Part shown: in pieces, positions 22,761 through 35,292 of the stretch | Position numbering within the stretch: the stretch's first letter is position 1 | Layout: each line of letters opens with the position of its first letter | Source of the DNA: Periplaneta americana | Taxonomy: Eukaryota; Arthropoda; Insecta; Blattodea; Blattidae | Direction: 5' to 3' | Assembly (NCBI RefSeq): GCF_040183065.1 | Contig: NC_091124.1 | Coordinates: forward strand, 69,263,001 to 69,327,000 | Length of the DNA: 64,000 nucleotides | The notes under the pieces: generated by a model | The model's database searches: none | What the model saw: only the letters and a program-made list of their open reading frames with translations | What the model was told of the DNA's origin: nothing | Made by a program: the position numbers and the translations under genes

Positions 22761-23143
22761 TGTTATGCCCATTATTCTAGTGAGATCAGATGTCTTTTAC
22801 TACAGTATGTTATACATTTAACTGTAGTTATATTATGAGATGATTCCGTTCAACTTCGTGTGCTCTGACAATTGTCTTATGAATCTCATTCTGCAGCTGC
22901 TAATTTTGGCGTTTCATCTCTTTAGAATACAAATGGCGCTGCTACAAATCAATTTTGTTTTTGAAATAATATGTAGACTTAACTATTTCTGTGCTATCAC
23001 GTGTTTTTCAAAATTAAACTTAACTAGATTACTGAGTTTAGAAAAAGGAGATAAGACGAATTATAAGCGCTTCCAAAGTCGCTGTCAATAGTCTTTTAGT
23101 GCAAAATCTCAAATATTATCGCAGTTTCCTTCCTTATTCATAC

Positions 23144-24370
23144 AGAGTGTCCAATAAAATATATATGCACATTTAAGTACTATATATTCTAACACGTTAA
23201 GTTGTCACAAACGTTAACTCATTCTTCTGGGTAGTTGCCTTAAGTTATAAAATGTTCAAAATAACCACCACCATTGCCAGTAGATAGCAAGAAAGCGATA
23301 CATGAGCTCTATTGTTTGTAACTGGAAAGCAGCACAAGCAATTTTAATTTCGCGTCTCAGATTCTGCAGTGTTCTTGGTTTTGTGGCGTATACAGTGTTC
23401 TTTTAGAGTCCTTCTTAGGTAAGAGCATATTGATGTTAAGTCAGGAGATCGAGGTGGATACTCGAAGCTTCCTCTTCGTCCTATCCATTTCCCGGGAAAA
23501 ATGACATCGAAAACATTTCTCACATCAGTATGGTAATGTTGTGTTGCACCATCCTGCTGAAAGTAGCACTCTTCATCCAAAAACTGTTCATTAATGCTTG
23601 ATATGAACAACATTCCGAACATAACCAATCTGTCGACAAGCACAGTGATGACACTATTCAAAACGGTAGTAACGCCAGTTATAACGTATGGAATAGAGAT
23701 TATTTGGGAAAAACTCAAGATCGGTGATATGACAAGAATAGAAAAAGTCAATACTATGTTTATGAAACGGATACTAGGAGTCGGAAAAGCAGCGCCATCC
23801 CGCCTTGTATATGAGCTCATGAGAGAGACATATTTCGTAGATGATATCAGATCGCAGCACTGGCTACCATCCACAGGACCCTACCAGGAACTGGTAAGCA
23901 TAAGAGACCGGAAGAAGGAGATAGACCTAGAGTTCTACACCACATCGGCCATGCTGGACGACAGCTGGACCAGGGAGTGTAGGAGCCAGAGACACGTGAC
24001 AACAAGACTCGCAATACACGGGTTTCATCATAAAATTTGTGTGAACAACAAGTTCCATGAACCGACCGACCGAAGACTGCAAATGTGCGCTGTGCGGGCA
24101 AAGATGTAGGAAATACCACATCATAACGTGTGCGAAGAGAGTTAAATCAATAACAGACTATGGCAAAGACTAAACCTGGACATTAATGCTCAACTCGAGC
24201 GCATTTTTCTCATTATATATAATGCTTGATATGACTAATGCAGACCATACCATGCTGTTATTCGTGGTAGATTAACAATTCATTCTTTTGTCCTGTGTGG
24301 ATTTTTCGTTGGTCAGAATTCTAAAGTCTTAAGTTTTTTTTATTGACATATCAGTCATTTAGTTCAGAAA
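23144..24370 (-). pseudogene. DDE transposase pseudogene split by a LINE
   Basis: Two minus-strand blocks belong together. The outer block (about 24370-24221) includes NPHRTKE and PRITAWYGLH, the segment before the second catalytic residue. The inner block (23606-23344) reads LDEECYFQQDGATQHYHTDV, then GKWIGRRGSFEYPPRSPDLT and SYLRRTLKEH. QQDGA carries a catalytic Asp (codon 23551-23553) and PRSPDLT precedes the third; the usual PLDFFLWG is deleted. This is the insect IS630/mariner-like family. The 14-bp TSD shows the LINE at 23607-24220 landed inside it. Stops and frameshifts show it was or is dead. Confidence 0.8.
23593..24234 (+). mobile_element. 5'-truncated LINE-E with perfect TSD
   Basis: The insert 23607-24220 is bounded by perfect 14-bp repeats aatgcttgatatga (23593-23606, 24221-24234). 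It encodes the C-terminal part of a non-LTR reverse transcriptase: TLFKTVVTPVITYGIEIIW, IEKVNTMFMKRILGVGKAAP and LVYELMRETYFVDDIR, and in a shifted frame at the end CALCGQRCRKYHIITC, a CCHC zinc-knuckle-like motif. It ends ttttctcattatat with no poly(A). The frame 23594-24109 is open for 171 codons, so the copy is fairly young. Confidence 0.88.
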
Positions 24371-24599
24371 TTAAGAAAGGAGTCATGGCCAGCAGCATTC
24401 TCCCTGTTCTCTCAGTGGAATATATCGTGGAATAGTCTTAGAATTTATTAAAGTGAATTCGAGAACAATATTTGAATATATCATTAAGATAGGTTAAAAT
24501 ACGAGAAAGTAGTAAATAGAACCAATTTCAAGAACACTGCTGACTTGGCCAGGATTCTGAAATAGAAATGAGATTGACATTTTATGCTGTTTGATCAGA

Positions 24600-24775
24600 A
24601 ACGGACCTACAGACTAACTGCCTGCGTGATCCTAGAATAGGCAACAGTAATGTGGGAAGACAGAAAATACAATGTGCTGAGCAACTGAAGATAAACTGTG
24701 GCATCCATTGTTCAAAGACTAGTGAAAGATCGTGAAGAATGGAAGAAAATTAAAAGAATGAAATTTTAAAATAGA
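24600..24775 (+). mobile_element. Possible LINE C-terminal relic
   Basis: In broken frames the plus strand reads GRQKIQCAEQLKINCGI and SIVQRLVKDREEWKKIKR; the latter resembles the 'aqDRekWRkl' end of insect LINE ORFs. Weak and decayed. Confidence 0.35.
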
Positions 24776-26124
24776 CGAAGAAAATCCTGAAATAGCTAAC
24801 CGAAAAGCTATTTGTTAGCCATCTTGCTTCAGTGCAAGAGGCTTTTAAAATAATAATAATTATTATTATTTATTTATCTATTTATTTTTTTTTGTAGTTT
24901 CACATTAATACCTTATCTGTATAGCGGTACAAACATTTCCAAATGTCTTGTTTCAGAAACTTGTTCTGTTACTGAATTTTCAATTTATAACAATACATTT
25001 TCATTATGTAACGCTCGTTACGTATGGAAACCAACCTCGCTCAACCTCTCAAAATATACTTGTATTCAGTTTATAAATTATTGATTTCGTTATTTTGCAC
25101 TTAGGAGTTGTGAAAGTCTTAAGAAGGATTCCAAAGAAAGGATTGAGAATATTTAAAATAAATATTAATTTTATCTTTTTATCTGTAAGTATCTTTCTTC
25201 AGGCAATAGCGTTGTCGCCTGTTATTGAAAATTATCTGAATGTCTGGAACACAGCGTACGTGCATCTTCCCAGGCACACATTGATACGAACGTCCAAGTG
25301 AATGATCGTTAACTCAGATCTTGTTATGAGACTTCCTGGACAACTTACATAACAAGTGACAATGCTAATTCATCTCGACTTAATTGGTTTCACTACTGAA
25401 GGGTGATGAATGACCCTCGTCCAATGCTTGTCTCTTAGCACCACATCCGCTAGTGTTGTCAGTGTTAAGAGACAGGTTCCTCGCTCCAAATTTTTTTTAA
25501 TGTTTCGATCTAGCGATTCAGAACATTCCGAATGGAGTATAATGGCAGCAAGTAATAAATAATGTGCAGGAATATATTTCAATACAGCTAATTAACTTCA
25601 ATGAATGACTAGAAGTAGCTCAGCTAAGAGCTTGTATTAGATTGGGGTGCAATTTTGTACTATTTCTCCGTGTTCTTTTAATATTCTACCAGCCTTATTG
25701 CATCATTGCTCCATTATCACTATACTATTCTTTTACTATGTCTCCATAGCTTCAGTTACCTACTTGTAAGAATATAAATTGGATGCATTTGAATTAAAAC
25801 TGATTTGTTGATAATTATTTTCGTCTCAATAGTTTCTTTCTGCAATGACTTCGGTCAAGTTATACGATCTACACTGTAGCCGTTTAGACACAATACATAT
25901 TGATGGAAGTGACGATGTAGCCTTAGAACATCAAGACTTGCTGGCAATTTACTGCTACTGGCGAGTGATTGCTTATCCAGTTTGGTAGATATAGCCTCAT
26001 TCTCTAGCATGTGTGGTCTCCCTGAACAAGGTTTATTTTCAAGGCTTAGGTCTCCATCATTGATTCTATTAAACTAACTTGATGCCGTCCTATTACTGAC
26101 CACCCCTTCACCTTCCAATTCGCA
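24776..26124. other. Unassigned stretch
   Basis: No gene seen. A short ATT/TTTA run lies at 24850-24890. The short frames on both strands have no recognised domain. Confidence 0.45.
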
Positions 26125-26253
26125 TATTTCTTCAGCGAGTTGACTCAGGTGGTAGCTTTTGAAACTCGCATTCGGTTCAAACCCCGTGGCTGACCAATCA
26201 CACTGGGATTTTTCATTGCTTCCCTTAGTCACAAAAGGCAAATACCGGATTGG
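26125..26253 (+). mobile_element. Probable decayed SINE head
   Basis: gttgactcaggtggtagc (box A-like) and ggttcaaaccccg (box B) have tRNA-like spacing, followed by an unrelated tail ending aaataccggattgga. It lies directly before a SINE-B insertion. Confidence 0.45.
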
Positions 26254-26536
26254 AAATTTACATACGTCCACACCTGTGGAGTAACGGTCAGCGCATTTGG
26301 CTGCGAAACCAGGTGCCCCGGGTTCGAACCCCGGTCGGGGCAAGTTACCTGATTGAGGTTTTTTCCGGGGTTTTTCCTCAACCCAATACGAACAAATGCT
26401 GGGTAACTTTCGGTGCAGGACCCCGGGCTCTTTTCACCGGCATTATCACCATCTCATTCAGACGCTAAATAACCTGAGATGTTGATACAGCGTCGTAAAA
26501 TAATCTAATAAAATAAAATTAAAAAAATTTACATAC
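26254..26536 (+). mobile_element. Full-length SINE-B with TSD
   Basis: The body 26266-26524 is flanked by perfect 12-bp repeats aaatttacatac (26254-26265, 26525-26536). The head is gtggagtaacggtcagcgc (box A) and gggttcgaaccccgg (box B). The body reads caagttacctgattgagg, then gctgggtaactttcggtg. The tail is gacgctaaataacctgagat, gttgatacagcgtcgtaaaa, followed by an AAAATAAAATT run. Other copies are at 28932-29191, 40411-40578 and 61273-61520. Confidence 0.94.
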
Positions 26537-26964
26537 CATGATTGATCACCCCCTCAGTCACTAATATAATAAAAATTAATCTAAATCTAAATCAGTTACA
26601 TTAACATGAACGATATACAATACACAATAGAAACAGGAACTCAACACTAGTAAAAACTGCCTACTGGTATACCCACAGATCCTAAACACGCGATATGAAC
26701 ACAGATGTTAAAGCATATATAAATAAACTTAAAAAAACACTGAAATTACAATTTTATCGTCTTAGATTTCCAATGAAAAATTGAATATAATGGAACTCTC
26801 ATGGTGCACCGAGAGCAACGCTAAATCGGCGGAAGAAAGAACTACAGTTTCGGCGTGTCACTCCTTAGTGGATAAGCTTTGGAGATTTCCAAAGGTATTC
26901 GACGCAGTAATTTTGTTACAGGCCTAATTGTTAACATATAGTAACCGGAGATCAATCAAAAGGT
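26537..26964. other. Unassigned stretch
   Basis: AT-rich, no feature recognised. Confidence 0.45.
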
Positions 26965-27615
26965 TTAGTTTTGAAGATGAATTATATGAAGAACTCACAT
27001 ATTTGGAAACAAAATTTAGTAACGGTGGAAGTCATGAAGTTGAAATAAGTGAGAGGATAGAGGCAGAAATATCAAAATGAAATAGTATTTTGTAGGATCA
27101 GAATATTGTTCTTCAGCGAACTGTCCGAAGATAGGTTTGAAACTAATAAGTGACACTAATAAGTCATCACTCTTGAAGCAAATAAGCCAGGAAATAATGA
27201 TAATAGGGATAGGGTAGCCGATCGAAATGTAATTAAGTTCTAAAATAAAAAAAAATAATATTTTTAATACAGTTGTAAGAAGTTCAATAACATACGGAGC
27301 AGAAAGAATTTCTAGAAGAGATAGGAAAAAGAACAATGTGATTAGAAAAAAAGATGGATATTCAAAATTCAATAATATACTTCATAAAAATAGTTAAAAT
27401 GGCAGGGACATATGAAAAGGATGAGAGATTTCTAAGGAAAATATTAATAGGGGATGCACTTGGCTGGAGAAAAAGAGGACGATCTAAAATTACATGGATG
27501 GATGGCATTTTGAGCAGCATACAGGAGAAACAAGTTGAGGATGGAGATTGGAATAACAGAAGGTTTGGAAAGAGCTTTAGAATATTAACTAGTTGTAGGA
27601 AGATATTATAAACAT
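26965..27615 (+). mobile_element. LINE-G reverse transcriptase C-terminal relic
   Basis: The plus strand reads, with stops between blocks, FEEFTYLETKFSNGGSHEVE, ISERIEAEISK, NTVVRSSITYGAERISRR, YEKDERFLRKILIGDALGWR, then KRGRSKITWMDGILSSIQEK and QVEDGDWNN. This is the expected order of LINE motifs after the palm domain: YLG-like, HEaEIxxRI, TVVRpxxTYGAE, GRxxxxWmDgi. The last block is an 85-codon open frame (27354-27611). Dead and 5'-truncated. Confidence 0.75.
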
Positions 27616-27666
27616 CGTAAAACATGGTAATTAAATTGTTAATTTTATTACGATAGTAGAACTAAC

Positions 27667-28093
27667 TTACAAATAGCTTTTAAAGAACCTGGAGGTTTAT
27701 TGCCGCCTTTACATAAGCCCGCCATCGATCCTTATCCTGGGCAAGATTAATCCAGCCCCTAGCATCATATCTCAACTTCTTCAAATTCATTGTAATATTA
27801 TCCCCCCTTCCTCGTCTCGGCCTCCCCAAGGTCTTTTTCCCTTAGGCCTTCCAACCAACATTTTGGATTCACCCATATGTATTACATGCCCTGCCCATCT
27901 CAAACGTCTGGATTTAATTTGCTAATTATGTTACAATGCATGCAATTCTGTGTTATGTACTGTATCTTCATACTCCTGTAACTTCATCTCTCTTAGCACC
28001 AAATATTTTCCTAAGCACTTTATTCTCGGACATTCTTAAACTCTGTTCCTCTCTCAAGTTTCACAACCATAAAGAACAACCGGTAATATATTA
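27667..28093 (-). mobile_element. LINE-A fragment
   Basis: Aligns with 57170-57610 of the best LINE-A copy from its 3' end (agcttttaaagaacctggag) to cggtaatata. It has deletions (for example near 28055, where gagagtcc is missing) and more substitutions than the other copies, so it is older. A SINE-C sits at its 5' edge. Confidence 0.85.
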
Positions 28094-28262
28094 CTTTTTA
28101 TCATATTTTATTTAACGACGCTCGCAACTCCCGAGGTTATATCAGCGTCGCCGGTGTGCCGGAATTATGTCCCGCAGGAGTTCTAAGCACACTTAAATAC
28201 TATCGACCTAGGCCGGGAACAGAAGGCCAGGGCTCTACCAACTGCGCCACCCAGATGGACCC
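28094..28262 (-). mobile_element. SINE-C copy
   Basis: Minus strand: gggtggcgcagttggtagag (box A), a degenerate box B region, then agtgtgcttagaactcctgc, ggcacaccggcgacgctgat and a tail cgagcgtcgttaaataaaat. Possible 8-bp TSD gtaatata at 28083-28090 and 28264-28271. Same family as 1218-1417. Confidence 0.8.
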
Positions 28263-28639
28263 AGTAATATAAGTAGGCCTACTTTATCAAAACTATTTCC
28301 AGTTATTGCATACAATATTATGACTATGCTAACCATTGCAGTGCAAAAGAACCTGTGTTATATTTTGACAGTGATTATGAAAAGAACTAGGCCTATTATA
28401 TTTTAATAATTATTTTAAGAAATAGTGAAATAACTTACATAGACAGGACATGTTGACAGAAGTGAAAATGATTTTTCAGAAGTTTGGGCAATATATTGAT
28501 TATATCTAGAGTAGGAATATTTGCGGTTTGTAGGCCTATATATTATATTCTTGCGCTAACGGATGTTAAAATATCAGAAACATACTTGTAGAGATAAACG
28601 ACAATAAATCAGTGTTCTTTAAATATTAGTCTGCAAAAT

Positions 28640-28771
28640 TGTATCAGCTTCTTTTGTTTCTGGCTAAGTGGAAGAGAAGGCCTGATGGCCTTAACTTCGC
28701 CAGAATAAATAAATAGATATTATTATTATTATTAATGTTATTATTAATATTATTATTATTATTATTATTAA
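28640..28771 (+). mobile_element. LINE-D 3' tail with (ATT)n
   Basis: tggctaagtggaagagaagg, cctgatggccttaacttcgc, cagaataaataaatag, then an imperfect ATT run (28719-28771). Matches the ends at 53240-53345 and, inverted, 50251-50350 and 46155-46290. Confidence 0.75.
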
Positions 28772-28920
28772 ATAACAAAATTTAATCTCGCTCTGCGTTC
28801 TACAGTGAGTGGTTTACATAGGTTTCTTTCAGTTTAAGTAATTGTTCTCCACATTTTCAGTGCTTTGTACTTATTTCAACAACGTTTTATTGTAATTTAT
28901 TTTGATGCAACCTTGAAAAG

Positions 28921-29202
28921 ATTCTTTGGAACAGTCCACACCTGTGGAGTAACGGTCAGCGCGTCTGGCCGCGAAACCAGGTGGCCCGGGATCGAATCCC
29001 GGTCGGGGCAAGTTACCTGGTTGAGGATTTTTCCGGGGTTTTCCCTCAACCCAATCCGAGCAAATGCTGGGTAACTTTCGGTGCTGGACCCCGGACTCAT
29101 TTCACCGGCATTATAACCTTCATTTCATTCAGACGCTAAATAACCTAGATGTTGATACAGCGTCGTAAAATAACCCAATAAAATAAAAAAAATTCTTTGG
29201 AA
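28921..29202 (+). mobile_element. Full-length SINE-B with TSD
   Basis: The body 28932-29191 is flanked by perfect 11-bp repeats attctttggaa (28921-28931, 29192-29202). The head is gtggagtaacggtcagcgcg and gggatcgaatcccggtc (box B); the tail is gttgatacagcgtcgtaaaa, then taacccaataaaataaa. Very similar to 26266-26524, so both are relatively young. Confidence 0.94.
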
Positions 29203-32200
29203 GAGACCTAGGAGTGAAACATGAGTTGGGTGTAGCCTCAGAATGAAAAGCTTCATCCACTTAGATTCCTTCTGTGTACTCTACCTCTATTACTTTCATC
29301 TCAGTTGCTGAACTGTCAACAGTATGTTTTGATACATGTGTAATATACTTAATTATAATGTCAGTCAAAGATCTTAAAATTTTACTAAACTGTATCTGAT
29401 ATGCTTTGTAGTACTGTAATTGATAGGGCCACACAATCCTTGAACTTGGTAGAGATATGTATGTCACATTGAAGTGCCGTTTCCTGACATTTGAATACAA
29501 TAGCATGTGTCGTTGGATCGGATAAATATATACAAGACGAGATTATCACTAAAAATGAGTCTCGTGAAGAAGATAAACTAGATAAATTTCAGTACTTCTA
29601 CAATGGATAACTCTCAAGCTGCTGTGTATTTCGGTGTCACCTTTGGACATGGTATATACACTTCAATCAAAATTAGTACTGTACATTATCGTGTTACATG
29701 TCTGAACATGTCACTATCTGTCATAATTAGAGCTTGTAACACGACACATGGCACATAAGACGTACAAACCTGATGTTTGACAGCCACTGTTACAGGTTCG
29801 AGTCTCATCAAGGACATGATGCAGTATGCCCTGTGGAATCTCAGGAAAGGCAGGTGGTAAAATGTTGAAAACCTTTCTTTGTCGTAATGTCTATCCAGTC
29901 CTGTTTCCGTCAGGACTGGAGTTGTCTAGTTTGTCTTCTTTTGTTACGGCGCTTACAGACTCTTGATGTGAAAACTTTGGCCAAAGTTGTAGATTTTAAT
30001 GTCTTGTAAATTCTTTTATTCTTATTTTAAAAATAGATAATTTGTATAATTTAGAAACAATGTTTTTCAAGCACATAATTTTAATTTTGCTAGGTGGAAG
30101 AATACTTTTGTTTACTTGAATTGAACTGAATGATGAGAACTGAGAGGACAAAATTTAAAAGGTACGCAAATGCGTCCTTACAAGGATTTTCGAGGCTATA
30201 GGAACTAAATATGTGAGCTGCAAAACAAAAATACAAAAACTATTTAAACTTTATTTCTCACATATCATTTGTGAGTTTTCTCATTTAAATGGCAAAAGAA
30301 AATTGTTAGCTATTTTTAAAGTATATCGTTGTTGTGTATTTTTATTTCAAATAAAAGCCCATTAATTTTACTACTAAATTCACTATATTTCATATTCACA
30401 ATTCCCTGATAAACTGACCGGAAAAATCCTGAATTTGAACAAAATCCGACAAAATAGTCGAGGAGAAATCGCTGTACATAGATGGTATGCCACAAATCGC
30501 TTTTCGTTACAGACCCTTAGGTACGGTACTCTGAAAGCGTGGATTTCCAGAAAAACCTCTGAATAGATTTCACAATTTCTCTTTATACTTCGTACAGTAA
30601 GGAATTAAAAAAAAAAAAAAGAAAACCTACAATAAAAGCCAATTTATAAGACCGTTCAGCCTTGCTAAGGATCGTGTTTGCGACATTCCCCCATATGTCG
30701 TAGCTATTGATATGTCTATTTTCGGCTTTTCTCATTCAAATAAAATTTGTCTTTAAGTTTAACGGAATGGTGAAAAAGGAGTGAGACAAGTGGTCAACAA
30801 GCTTGGAGCTCACATAGATTCTTCCTCACATTACCAGGACGTGCGATCGCGTACCATAGAATTTTCTCTCTTTATATTGCCTCTTCTTTCATTGCTATTG
30901 TTTTTTCATTCATTTTGACGAAAGGAGAAATACATACATTTGGGAGAAATAAAAAGTTAAAAAATATAGTAGATCATATTCAAGTATATCAAAAGACAAC
31001 TGTAGAAAATGAAAACAACCCGTTCACTGAAGAAACATTCCAATACCAACTACAGAGCACCTGAACAAAGATGGTCAAATCAAGAGCATCCTGAAACGTA
31101 GGAACAGGCTCAAATGAACCTAAACTATTCATGACGATGATGATAGGCTATTGAAAAATAAAATAGCAGCTGATTTAATTTGCTGTCATTCTGGTATTTG
31201 TCAAGCTGATGTCAAGAAGCACTACAGTCCACTCAGAGTGATTTTATCGTCTGTCTTTTGAACTTTATCGGAAATGTGTTGTTTGTGAACGAGATAAGCT
31301 TGCACACGACTGGAATGTTTCCTTAATGAAGATGTAATTCAAGGACAAGACACACTGTAAAACGTGATCGTGTTAAATGTAGGCAATAGATCGGTTCACA
31401 AGTAAGAATACCACTTTGCAGAATAAAAATATTTTACTTTTCAAACATCACGCTGCTGTCTGCTTCAGTTTCAAGGGTTTTACATTTTGGGTTTGTGGTT
31501 CTTGAAGACCTAACGTACAAAATGATCTTTTCGTCTTAAAGTCTCTTGAATTACTAGAAAACTATTGTTAATTTCAGTACATAAAAGAAAGCGTAATACT
31601 AAAAGAGAAAATAAATAAACATTAAGTGATACTTTTGTTATTTTTGAGAATTCAGCAGAGATACATCTCATACGAAGGATTGCATTTCTTATTCTTGTAT
31701 TCTGTGATCATATTAATAGTTTTGTGCCATGCTGACTATAAATTATATCTTATCCTTAAATGTCTTATTTTGGTTCAAATTACTCTGAAGTTCGAGAACG
31801 AAAGGATCCAAAAGATCCTATGTTTGAAAGCAGTTGGAAGACCGTTCTAAACCATCCTTTGCTTCATAAGAAAACTGAACTGAGAGATCAGTGTAATGAC
31901 AGCCAAAAGCCTTACCTATGCAAATCAGAGAGAACTTTAAGGATCAATCATGTTCAGTGTCGAGGGCAACGATAAGCATTGCTTTAAAATGTCTGGCCTT
32001 TTGGTGTAAATTTTAAGATAAGGTGCAGAAGTGTTGCAGATTTGCCAACAATTCATACCAAAAATGTGATTATAGGTCACTTACAATTCATGTTCAAGGA
32101 GCCTATGTTTCTTGTCTCATTCATAAAAAAGTCGCGTTTAACCTTAACAAAAGATATGACTCTCCATATCGAGAGCTTGTTAAGATAAATATTTTAAGTC

Positions 32201-33285
32201 CTGCAAAAAATTGACGTCATTCGGTACAAGACAACTTAAATGTATAATTATGTTAAAAATATACTTCTTTATCTAATTAACGATAGGTTAATTTGAAAAT
32301 GCTTCAGGTAAAAGTTTTTTGTACGCAATTCATTTGACATAAATATCAATGATATATTTTGAAAAATACTGCGTAAAATGTATTGTTCTATTCAATGTTT
32401 TAGAATTGTCTATGTTGCGTAATATCACATTGTGCGAGTAATAGATACTATAACGCGTGCATTCAAACTGTTGTACAAATAGTTTATTTAATACATCTGG
32501 TATTATCTTTTAAATTGTTTGATCTATGAGACATTACCACTTTTGTGATTATTGTGTTGTGAGAATGCTTCTGAGTTCGTAAATTGCTATTAAAACTTGA
32601 GTATCCAATCATGAACTAACGTGATACTAACACAGATATTTGTTCTATTATATTTATCAATCTCAATAAATAGATAGATAAAATTACAATTATCTTTAAA
32701 ATGAAACTACTTGAGAGATATAAAAAATGTGTACTCACTGACACAAACAATACATATCAAGTGTACAAACAAGCGCTATGCACAGTACACACACCACAAG
32801 AGAACTAGTCCAAGCCCAGTCCTTTCATACACAATAAGACCAGAGTTCGATTCCGGAAAGATTGTGTAAGATTTGTAATTGATAAAATAGCTGTAGGGTA
32901 GTTTCTTTTTCCAAGAAAACTCCCCACTCACAACATCAAGTTCACACTCTCATTGAATGTATCTTAATTGTAAATAATGTACGCAGAAAGTGACGTACAG
33001 ATATATAGGCCTAGCTGGTAATACAGCATGCAAGATACAAGAGATAGATATGAAATATAAAGTAAAATCTTCCGTTGTACTACTACTTTGAGGAACTTTC
33101 TACTCGTCGTTAATGAAGACAAGCCAGTTGTGTCACATTTTACATTCCGGTAAAGACAAGTTGCTAAATTATGTCACAGTTTGACTAGGTTAATGTATAC
33201 CAAGAGCTGTATTAAGTACTATCTACCAATAGTAATCCAGTATGATAAATGAGGTCGAATATAATAGAATGTTTATAGCGGGTGT
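29203..33285. other. Long unassigned stretch
   Basis: No gene, intact element or long repeat recognised in about 4 kb. tRNA box-B-like strings occur at 29792 (caggttcgagtctc) and 32834 (agagttcgattcc) but without convincing box A or tails, so no SINE is called. A hairpin ccagtcctgtttccgtcagg/actgg is at 29896-29920. The short frames at 31626-31975 have no recognised domain. Confidence 0.45.
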
Positions 33286-33740
33286 TTGAATTAGAAGGAG
33301 ATTTTCTGTCGATTTGGCGACCGCCGTGGTGACGGAAGACGTTGCGCCGTTCCGCGAATAAGCAATTACATTTTTTTTGCGGACATACAAATCTGCACTC
33401 ATTCTTAATTTAAAATATAGTCCCGAAATCCTTTCCTTCTGCTAAGATGCATATTTAAAAATGTTAGTAGCAACATGGCGAAGTTCTTGTCCTTTAATAT
33501 TGGTAAGTTCCGTACGAATATTGTCTTTTAATTCACTTAGCGTATGTAGATTATTGGCATACACTCTCTCTCAGACTGGCTTCTAAACAGGCACCTATCT
33601 CGTCCAATTTGTCTTCTGTAAGAACAAATCTACATATAGATTTCGTTATATTCAGCAGTTATCCCATTGCACCAGGTTTTGTCACTATTTGTTTTATATC
33701 CCTATTAGGTACCGGAAAATTTGGAAATTTTCTACGTAAG
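33286..33740 (-). pseudogene. Transposase C-terminal relic
   Basis: Minus strand from about 33562 reads RVYANNLHTLSELKDNIRTE, then LTNIKGQELRHVATNIFKY and AS with a stop near 33450. This matches the ending of the insect mariner-like transposases whose catalytic parts are seen at 23344-23606 and 46631-46867 (a ...VYxxxxxTLxELKxxIRxE... motif, then the final helix). Upstream sequence to 33740 is too decayed to read; downstream to 33286 may be transposon end. Confidence 0.6.
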
Positions 33741-33908
33741 TGTCTTTGACATCATCTCCAGGTTTCAAGTTTAACAAGAGAGTCGCATATAAACACACGC
33801 TGTTCAACTGAATATTATAAGCTATCACAACAGAGTCAGTGACAATACTGAGCTACTGAGCGAGTACAACTTGGCTTGCAGCGGGACTAAGAGCTTCTTT
33901 GTATGCAT

Positions 33909-33910
<2 letters not shown>

Positions 33911-33958
<48 letters not shown>
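33911..33958. repeat. (ATT)n microsatellite
   Basis: 48 bp of ATT units; reads as poly-Asn on the minus strand. Confidence 0.97.
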
Positions 33959-34608
33959 TAAAGACTTATTCATATATATTTTCGGTTTAAAACACTTATA
34001 TCGATGTAAAATTTGATTTTGAGAAATAAAGAAGAGGATACACGCAGGTAAAGCAAGTCCGGGTATCGCGCCGCACCGGGACAGATACCACATGACATAT
34101 AGTTCATAAGTGTAACGTGAGATGACTCCACTTAAAGGAAGGATTCAGTTATGGAGAGGTAAATGCTGTGTACTGTGTGCATTTACAATTCACCGTAACT
34201 TTTAAGCTGTTTTGTTGATTTTGTGGGGTAGCTAAGTGACAAAACTTTAGAACAAAACTTTACATATTTATTATATTGATTTCTTAACTATTCTTTGCTG
34301 AGTTTTCGTATGACGAGTGGTTTTAATGCAGTTTTTATATTGTGAAAGATCGTAGTGTGCAGTCCGCCATTTAAAATCAAGCAGCGCAGAGCAGTTAGGT
34401 GCGGCGTCTGTCCTTGCACTTTGTGGTACTTGCCGAGGACTTTTAAAGGTGACGTGCGCTCATATTACATTTTTTATTACATTAATTTTTACACTAAATC
34501 GTATCGTTTAAGCAAATGAAGACAAAGAACATATCGTAATTGTTTATAAAATTATATATATATATATATTTTAAGTAAAATATCTGAAATTTTATAGGCT
34601 TATGAAAA
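33959..34608. other. Unassigned stretch
   Basis: No feature recognised apart from a short (TA)n at 34552-34568. Confidence 0.45.
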
Positions 34609-34806
34609 ATGCCAACAAATTACAAACGAAGGGAGGGAGCCAGGGAACGTGGCAAATGGAGTGAAGCAAATTTTGAAGAAGTTGTTCAGCGGATAAACAA
34701 GGAGAGATTTCGATTTCGATCAGAGAAGGAGACCGTTGCTAGGGTGTTCGTGTTCCGGAGAGGACTATTCGCAGGCGCATGGCTACAGGAAATTAAGCAA
34801 ACATAG
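34609..34806 (+). pseudogene. Possible pipsqueak-type transposase N-terminus
   Basis: The frame opens MPTNYKRREGARERGKWSEA, continuing NFEEVVQRINKERFRFRSEK. An initial MPxNYKRR, a GKWSE turn and an amphipathic helix ending near a run of Arg resembles the N-terminal helix-turn-helix of pogo/tigger transposases. After residue 45 the similarity stops; a frameshifted continuation overlaps (34736-35068). No TIRs were found. It could also be a chance frame. Confidence 0.35.
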
Positions 34807-35160
34807 ACTTGGATTAAATGTACAACTAGTAGTCATTGACTTCATGAGACGTGCACAATCTACGGAGAACTGTGCAGAGACTGTGAAAGAGCCAGGATCC
34901 CAAAAGAAGAATTATTTGAAAGCAAAATTATTTTTAAAATTATTAGGCATTTCAATGATAAGAAGTTTGTTCGTCAGAGGTCACTGTCATATTATTTCAA
35001 ACTTCAGAACTTCAATTTTACTGTTATTCTCCAAAAGAGTTGTAATAATAGCTTATCATGTTGATTAACATTTTTATTTTAAAATATAATGATTAAAGAC
35101 ACAGTTTTACAACTTAAAATTTATTGCGTTTGTGAAAATGTCATGTAGAATTCAATATAA

Positions 35161-35163
<3 letters not shown>

Positions 35164-35193
<30 letters not shown>
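35164..35193. repeat. (ATG)n microsatellite
   Basis: 30 bp of GAT/ATG units. Confidence 0.95.
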
Positions 35194-35292
35194 ACATGTA
35201 ACATATTTTGCTAATGTAGTAATTAATCAACCCGACACACTAAATTTACTTAGCCTATTTATTCATATTCTGCGGCAACTCTCCAGTTTTTT

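Noticed and set aside
26266..26340. Apparent tRNA gene (boxes A and B with CCCCGGTTCGAACCCCGG-like arm)
   Set aside because: It is the head of a SINE-B with a body, tail and TSD; the anticodon arm does not fold as in a tRNA.
29780..29960. Possible SINE with box B caggttcgagtctc
   Set aside because: No box A at proper distance, no shared tail and no second copy.
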